Shown here one piece after another: positions 58,277 to 64,000 of a stretch of DNA of 64,000 nucleotides. The position numbers were made by a program, and so were the translations under genes. The notes below the pieces were generated by a model, which did no database searches, had not been told where the DNA came from, and worked only from the letters and a program-made list of their open reading frames with translations. Within the stretch, counting starts at the first letter, position 1. Each line of letters begins with the position of its first letter. Source of the DNA: Cylindrobasidium torrendii FP15055 ss-10 (Eukaryota; Basidiomycota; Agaricomycetes; Agaricales; Physalacriaceae); assembly GCA_000934385.1 (NCBI GenBank), contig KN880513.1, positions 34,600-98,599 of the forward strand, written 5' to 3'.

Positions 58277-60228
58277 ATGGCGTCCGTAGCAGCACAGACA
58301 GTCGGCGTCGTCGCTGCGCTGACCGTGGGATATCTCTTCTTGAGTCGCAAAGGTGTGCCCAAGCCACCTGGCCCACGAGGGCTGCCAGTCGTGGGAAACC
58401 TATTTGATATGCCAACTGGCAAGGACTGGGAAGTCTACGCCAGAATGAGCGAGACGTACGGTCAGTGGCCTCCCATTCTGCCCACTCTCTTCTCTTTATT
58501 GAAACTGTGGCACCAGGCCCGGTTATGTCGCTCACAGTTGGCCCGACCACTATCATCGTGCTCAGCACCATCGAGAAAGTGAAGGATTTCTTCGAGAAAC
58601 GAGGCGCCAACTTCTGTTCGCGCCCATCTGTGCCCATGATGGACATCATGGAGTGGTCGCGGTCGTTCGGGCTGCTGAGGGCCGGCCCTGATCTAACAAA
58701 GACGAGGTGTGCTAAGGCTCTAACGTGTCCGGCCCGTTCGATTCTCAAGGTCATTTTCAGGAAAATGTTCTACCAGGAATTTGGCACGACAGCATTGGCG
58801 GAGACTTTCTTCCCCCAAGAACTCGACCAAGCAAAGACGTTCATTGAGCTCGTTGCCGAGACGCCTGAGAATCTGGTCGACCACTGTTTCCAGTATGTGT
58901 GCGCTTCGAGCTCACTCCGAGTTATCTCACAGCAAGTAGACATTCTGGCGCCCTCATCTTGCGTATCCTCTACGGCTACAAAGCTCTCAAACAAAACGAC
59001 CCGGTGATTGCAAAGGCCAACAATGTCATCAAGATATTCAGCGATGCCTCTTCTCCAGGATCCTTCTACGTGAACGCACTCCCCTTCCGTAAGCCATGTT
59101 CAACTGCTAACCAAATACTGCTGATTGGTGCCATAGTCAACAAACTCCCCGACTGGTTCCCGACAGCGTTCAAGCGCAAAGCGAAGGAATGGACACCCCT
59201 CTATCTGGACCTTGTCGACGATCCTTTAGGCACGACATACAGAAGCCTTGTGCGTAGCCCCCATGTATCCTTCCACGCGCGTGGCTAATCCTGAACCAAG
59301 GCGGACGGCACCGCAGAAGATTCGTTCTGTGCCAAATGGCTCAGGCGAGAAATGACAACGGAGGAGCTTAACCTGATGCGGTATGGCGCTGGAGGAACAC
59401 TCGGTGGGGGTGCCGATACTGTGAGCCCGTCTCTTGTAATCTGGGCTGTTCTGACGACACATTATAGACCGCAATCACGCTGTATTGTTTTTACCTCTTG
59501 ATGGCAATGCATCCAGAAATCCACGAGCGGGTCCAAGCCGAAGTTGACTCTGTTTGTGGACGCGATCGACTGCCCAATTTCACCGACAAGGCGCATCTGC
59601 CATACCTCCAGGCAGTCATCAAGGAAGTGGTCCGCACGCATCCTGCCGTACCTTTAGGTACGCAGCAACCATTTTGTGCCACATCTTAGGACTGACGGGT
59701 CCTGCAGCAATCCCTCATACTTCGCTTGAGGATGACATTATCGATGGCTACTTCATTCCCAAAGGGAGTGTCGTATTTGGCAATCTTTGGTGAGCATAAC
59801 ATGTCTCAAAACGGGTCATAGGCTGATACCCATTGACAGGCAAATTGCACACGACCCAGTAGCATATCCAAACCCCTTCAAATTCGACCCCGACCGCTTC
59901 CTCGGAGACAGCCCGCAGCGCGACCCGTACGACTACGTCTTTGGCATCGGGCGCCGGTGCGAATTGCCTTCATCCTCCCCGCTCCCATCATGCTGATAAA
60001 CCATACAGTTATTGCCCAGGCCGCCTCCTTGCGCATGCGTCAATCTTTATCACCTTCGCTATGAGTCTTTCCGTGTTCAACATCGGACTCGCAAAAGACG
60101 AGAACGGCGAACCTATCGTTCCTTCCATCGACTCTCAACCGGGAATTGTCAGCATGCTCGCAAAGTACCCACTAAACATCACCCCCCGGTTTTCTCCCGA
60201 GCAACTGGAGGTGTTGCTTGCAGCTTAA
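58277..60228 (+). CDS. Cytochrome P450 monooxygenase
   Basis: This microsomal P450 has a membrane anchor at residues about 5-25 (VGVVAALTVGYLFL), then the Pro-rich hinge KPPGPRGLPVVGN. The I-helix region reads YGAGGTLGGGADT, joined to TAITLYCFYLL. The K-helix ExxR is VIKEVVRTHP, then the conserved FKFDPDRFLGD of the PERF region. The heme loop reads VFGIGRR and is split by an intron before YCPGRLLAH, giving F-G-x-G-R-R-x-C-P-G. The start ATG at 58277 is in AATGGC context and the stop is at 60228. Many introns of about 45-60 nt are needed. It resembles basidiomycete O-methylsterigmatocystin-oxidoreductase-like P450s, but substrate is unknown and no pathway cluster surrounds it. Confidence 0.92.
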
Positions 60229-60646
60229 GGACAGTTAGATATGGCTTTCCGAGTTTTGATATTGCACATGTACATTTTTACAGTCCATTCTTTTTACTCT
60301 TTTTCCCTTGTGTATACTCATGTTGGTGTCCTACATATCCGTGTCTTCATCGGTCTTGCATGCTGCAAGCTGTACTGTGTGATACACGCTAGGCTGGTAA
60401 TCTGTTGCTAATATACCCCACTGGTGGAATACATCATACCACCTTAGGTGTGTTCTCCATAATGCACATCAACATACTCCGCGTTCAATGTGCAGCGTCA
60501 CTCAATCACTGGAGTCTTCTCAGTCGAAATTTTTTGGAACACAGATCCAAGTAAAACCCATAACAATCAACGATGTGGTGGTACAACGAGCGAAGTCTAC
60601 AGAATATATAAATATCGGTAGCAACTCCGCACAACTGGTGGCCTCG

Positions 60647-62660
60647 TTAGACCATTTTCGCTTCAGGCCCAGGAGAGTAGTCCGAGTCTCTTGAAGCACC
60701 TTTGCTATCATCCTGTTGACGTCGACGGTTAGGCATAATCGACGGATGGATGGGGAGGTTACAGTAAATGGAGCGACGTGTGTGGAAGTGGAACATACTC
60801 TGTCTGGATTGGTTTGTATCCGTACTATCGCTATTCCTTGTGAATTTACGTCGTCGGGGTGGTTCTGTGACAGGTAAAGGTCAGGCAGCAGAATATACGT
60901 TGTGATGGGACCTACAACTTGAAAGCGGACTGTGTTAAGTGAAATGCCATTGCTTTCGAGGTCTGTACGCCCCAATCCCATGCTGTCTCCCGCAATATAC
61001 GCTCTGTGTGTCGTTTAACCAACAGGTAGTGACAGGATAACGAGACACCTACCGCCCGTTAAGGTTAATGAGCAACGAATTCGTGAAGACTTTGAGCGGT
61101 GAGCGACATGATACAACACCAAATTAGAAAATGCGTACAGCGTCCCACTGGAAGATGAAGTTAGTTCAAGAAAGACGAAGGACTCTGAGATGAACGCACT
61201 GATCAAATAAAACAGTATGTACATGTAGGAGTTTGGTTCTCCTTTCATCTGTATTGGTGTGAATGAGTGGACAAAATTGCCTGTACGGATAAACAAACAA
61301 GTGAGAACGAGAGCGTTGCACATGCTGTTGTAGGCATTCCCGTGCTGAACGCGAAGAGAATGAGCCTATTGATCATGTCTGTACTCTGTTAAAGCGGTCA
61401 AATGGTTGATTGGATTCCCTTTGCACAGAGCGTACCTTTCGCAAGCCCGTCTTCGAGCGTTCCAGGTAGAACACGAGGAGTATAGTGATCACGATGTCTT
61501 CAACCGAGAGCTAAGTAAGGGTCGCCATGCCGGGGACGAAGGACTTACCGCATAACGCGCTGAGCCCACTGGATGTCATGGAAAGGGTCTGCCATGACAC
61601 TGAGTGTCTGTCTAAGAAACTAATATGGACATGGACTTACTGTTTGGAGCAGAAGGTCATTGACATAACGATATTGAAGCCTGGAATGGTTCCGTCTGAG
61701 CCTCAATACGAGAGTGACGAACGAGAGGGCACGGACACTTTGGACAAAAACACTGCATTCACCGTGAGCTGAAGAGCTAATGAGGGGTTGAATGCACATA
61801 CCAAGACCAGCAACTAATAAAGCGGGTATGTTAGCCTGTGTAGTGACTGTCGTCGAAAGACGCACTGATAGATGCCCAAGCAAGGAAAACGACCAGTGCT
61901 GCCAAATACCATTTCTTGTTGCTCACTGTCGACTGGTGAGCCTGTTGTACGGACCAATGAGGAGGCATACGCACAGATGTAAATCCGGTACGCGTAAAAC
62001 CTGGAGCTCGTCATGAGCATGAAAGAAGTCGCTCTTCTGTTAGACGAACGCACATTTGTACAGCAACAGATATTCCGGCACTGAACAACAGCTCGACCAG
62101 CAGCGTCCTATACGAAGGAGATATCAATCACTGGCGCCGTTTCTTCGGGCAAATGTGCGCACGGTTCTAGGACCTTGAGGTGCTCCGGTTGTCCATTATC
62201 TGTTGGCCAAGGTCAATAGGTTTCCAGATGAGAAAACGAGCGGACAGACTGGTGACCAGATAGATATACACCGCAGCTGGGATATGTCATGAGATACCTC
62301 CGTGGATGATGCACATGGAGGCGCGCGAACAGTCGCTTTGCCCGGCGCCGCGTACCTGATATGAGCGCCATCTGTACGGTGTCGCAGACGGTGACGAAAA
62401 TCACACATCCCTTTATCCACCAGTTGTCCCGCTTGCTAAACTTGCGGAAATACAGCCATGCTTGAAGACAACCGACTACCAAGCACGATCGCGTCAGTGG
62501 CGCGGCATGAAGTGCTTCAAAGGCAACAGCGTACCGCCATATAAACTGAGGGGTCGGGCGTCAATCACGAAGAAATCAAAAAGGACTGCAGACGTACGCC
62601 GACCCAACGACTACTGCAATGTACAGGCAGCCAACACTGTCCCAAATCAGTTCCCAAGAC
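60647..62660 (-). CDS. DUF6534-type seven-helix integral membrane protein
   Basis: I could chain about a dozen exons in frame, which shows the gene is not decayed. They read WDSVGCLYIAVVVGSALYG, GCLQAWLYFRKFSKRD, WWIKGCVIFVTVCDTVQMAL, AVYIYLVTS, TLLVELLFSAGISVAVQM, FYAYRIYIC, KKWYLAALVVFLAWASI, then EDIVITILLVFYLERSKTGL. Next come STDMINRLILFAFSTGMPTT and CATLSFSLVCLSV, then GEPNSYMYILFYL and VFTNSLLINLNGR. The STD-x-x-x-RL and NSLL-x-x-LN motifs are those of the basidiomycete DUF6534 domain. A short Ser/Asp tail ends at the TAA at 60647-60649. The 5' end is uncertain because the first exon's frame has a stop upstream and a further leader exon may exist. The family function is unknown. Confidence 0.75.
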
Positions 62661-64000
62661 TCCAAATCCAATCGTTGTCGACGAACGTCGTATGGTTATT
62701 CCCAGGAAGAGACATTGGAGAATATCGGCTGACCCACAGCCTGGGGCTGGATGACTGGAGAAAGAAACGGAAAGACGAAGAGGTTCCACGCCAGAGTGCT
62801 TGTGATGAGGATAAGTCAAGAAGGTGTACCCTCGTTACATTCCGCACTTTTTTGCCCGCCCAGAGCCTGCGGAAGAAATAACGAACTCCGTCATCCCTTG
62901 ATGGCCAAATAACCGGTAGTGCATCCGGGTGGTGCGATATGGAGTGCCAGGTCGAAACATTTTCTTCTTGGAACTCGAAGGCGCTGAGGCCGACGACGAC
63001 TTTGAAGTGCTACTAGTGCGAGAATTTCAAGTTCGACCAAAGTGGGTCGGAAATCGCACAAAGCGCATGGTTGAACTTTCAGTTGCTGTATTCAGGGCTG
63101 CACACAAACTCAATTGCCCTACAATTGCTACTGCTACATGGTAAATTGTTAATATATTATTTACATGAGTTTCTCAAAAGCACGTTGGTCTTGATGTACA
63201 CATGTATTGAAGTCTCGAGCAAAATCTGGATTTTGGTGCCAATGGTTCGGGAGCCTGGGTTCTCCGAAGGGTCGCCAGTCCATTGGCAGAAGCAAGGGCA
63301 ATTGATATTTATTGACATTGAATCAATGTATCATTGAAGCTGACACAATACATCATGACAATTGAAATGACTGGCCCAGAACGAGTCCTACTGATATGTG
63401 TATGGTTCGAGAGGCTTTGAGTGGCGGGCAGCTCACCTACAAAGCGCGGAGCGCCTCGGCAGAACAAGACGGAGCTTCGCCGACGATTCGCTAGCGGATG
63501 TTGGATTTTTTTTGAATACCGACACTAGTACAGCAGCGGAGTCTAACACAAACACCCCCGATGATGGTTATTCCAAACCACCAGGAATGGAAGGAACTCC
63601 GCTGATCACTTGTAACGACGGACTCCTTACAAGATTCGCGAAAGAGTTCGCTCTCGGAGTCTGCTGTCAGTTCACCTCAGTGTCCCACCTAGACCGTCTA
63701 ATTTGACGGTCAAGCCCCCCCAGTCTGACCGTCAAATTAGACGGTCTAAGGCGCTTCCGCGGTGTTTTCGGGAACTGTGCGAGGCCAGGAACCAAGCCGC
63801 CCAAAAGGGCAAAGGCCAGATATGACGTCGCGGCGCAGCGTGCGCCCCGACGAAGTTCCCCCGCCTCTCGCGCATACTACGAGAGCGCTGCAAGCCAGAG
63901 AGGAAAGTTTAATTTCGTTCAATGCACTATATATTACCATCATATGTACTTACCTACCACCCACAATGAGTTGAAGCCTAGTAAAATCTGCCCGTGCCTG
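62661..64000. other. Right-edge stretch without a recognised gene
   Basis: About 1.3 kb contain small open frames (62929-63144 and 63398-63706 plus, 63746-63943 minus) without motifs. The region 63050-63370 is AT-rich. A perfect 23-bp inverted repeat is present at 63690-63748 (separate entry). A gene running past the edge is possible. Confidence 0.35.
63690..63748. repeat. Perfect inverted repeat, 23-bp arms, 13-bp spacer
   Basis: The left arm at 63690-63712 (TAGACCGTC, TAATTT, GACGGTCA) is exactly the reverse complement of the right arm at 63726-63748. The spacer is a C-rich 13-mer. Each arm also contains its own palindrome, GACCGTC/GACGGTC around TAATTT, so the 7-mer or its complement occurs four times within 59 bp. 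The two arms could extrude as a long hairpin or cruciform. It could be the end of a transposable element, a head-to-head insertion scar, or a protein-binding array. No coding sequence was assigned near it. Confidence 0.9.

Noticed and set aside
62462..62881. Plus-strand frame of 139 codons
   Set aside because: It opposes the 5' exons of the DUF6534 gene and has no motif.
1..64000. CRISPR arrays, prophage, bacterial operons, or virus-derived genes
   Set aside because: No repeat-spacer structure, ribosome-binding-site-led operon, integrase or viral gene was seen; all clear genes are intron-bearing fungal genes.

Overview
This window is nuclear DNA of a filamentous basidiomycete, most likely an Agaricomycete; a Rhizoctonia/Ceratobasidium-like fungus would fit but is not proven. 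The evidence is gene structure and content. Nearly every gene is split by many very short introns (about 41-65 nt) with GTRNGT donors. Genes are close together on both strands. The set includes families typical of this group: a DUF6534-type seven-helix membrane protein, a basidiomycete-style P450, a DUF7770-like protein and a GT32 sphingolipid mannosyltransferase. No operons, CRISPR arrays or bacterial signals are visible. Exon joins were inferred by hand from reading frame, splice sites and family motifs.

Layout. 0.6-12 kb: DUF2985 membrane protein (-), the tRNA/mRNA pseudouridine synthase PUS7 (+), an MFS transporter (+), the PIN-domain endoribonuclease SWT1 (+) and a mannosyl-inositol-phosphorylceramide synthase (+). 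12.4-20 kb: a small coiled-coil protein (-), a RhoGEF (+), a DUF7770-like protein (+) and the PP1 inhibitor YPI1 (+). 20-28.5 kb: ferric reductase (-), a small secreted protein (-), THO complex subunit THO7 (+), short-form tRNase Z (-) and an intron-containing tRNA-Asp(GTC) (-). 28.6-40.2 kb: mismatch-repair MSH2 (-), a membrane-anchored amidohydrolase-like protein with eroded metal ligands (+) and a second RhoGEF (-). 41-50.4 kb: an unresolved membrane-protein candidate (-), a GRR1-like leucine-rich-repeat protein (+), a Reb1/TTF-1 Myb factor (-), a CCD97-domain protein (-), a C2H2 protein (+), a GNAT acetyltransferase (-) and a Bsd2/Ndfip protein (-). 51-64 kb: an 88-residue protein (+), OMP decarboxylase URA3 (-), a SAMHD1-type HD phosphohydrolase (+), a STK32/YANK kinase (+), a cytochrome P450 (+), a DUF6534 membrane protein (-) and a perfect nested palindrome near the right edge.

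Most genes are housekeeping and functionally independent. Three local themes stand out: RNA metabolism (PUS7, SWT1, THO7, tRNase Z beside a tRNA gene, CCD97), nucleotide metabolism (URA3 and the SAMHD1-type gene diverge from about 220 bp), and Rho signalling (two RhoGEFs). Points worth a second look are the RG-rich insertion in PUS7, three introns that appear to use GC donors, the missing HxH motif in the amidohydrolase, an APE-to-APQ change in the kinase, the F-box-less GRR1-like protein and the palindrome at 63.7 kb. I found no clear multi-gene novel system.
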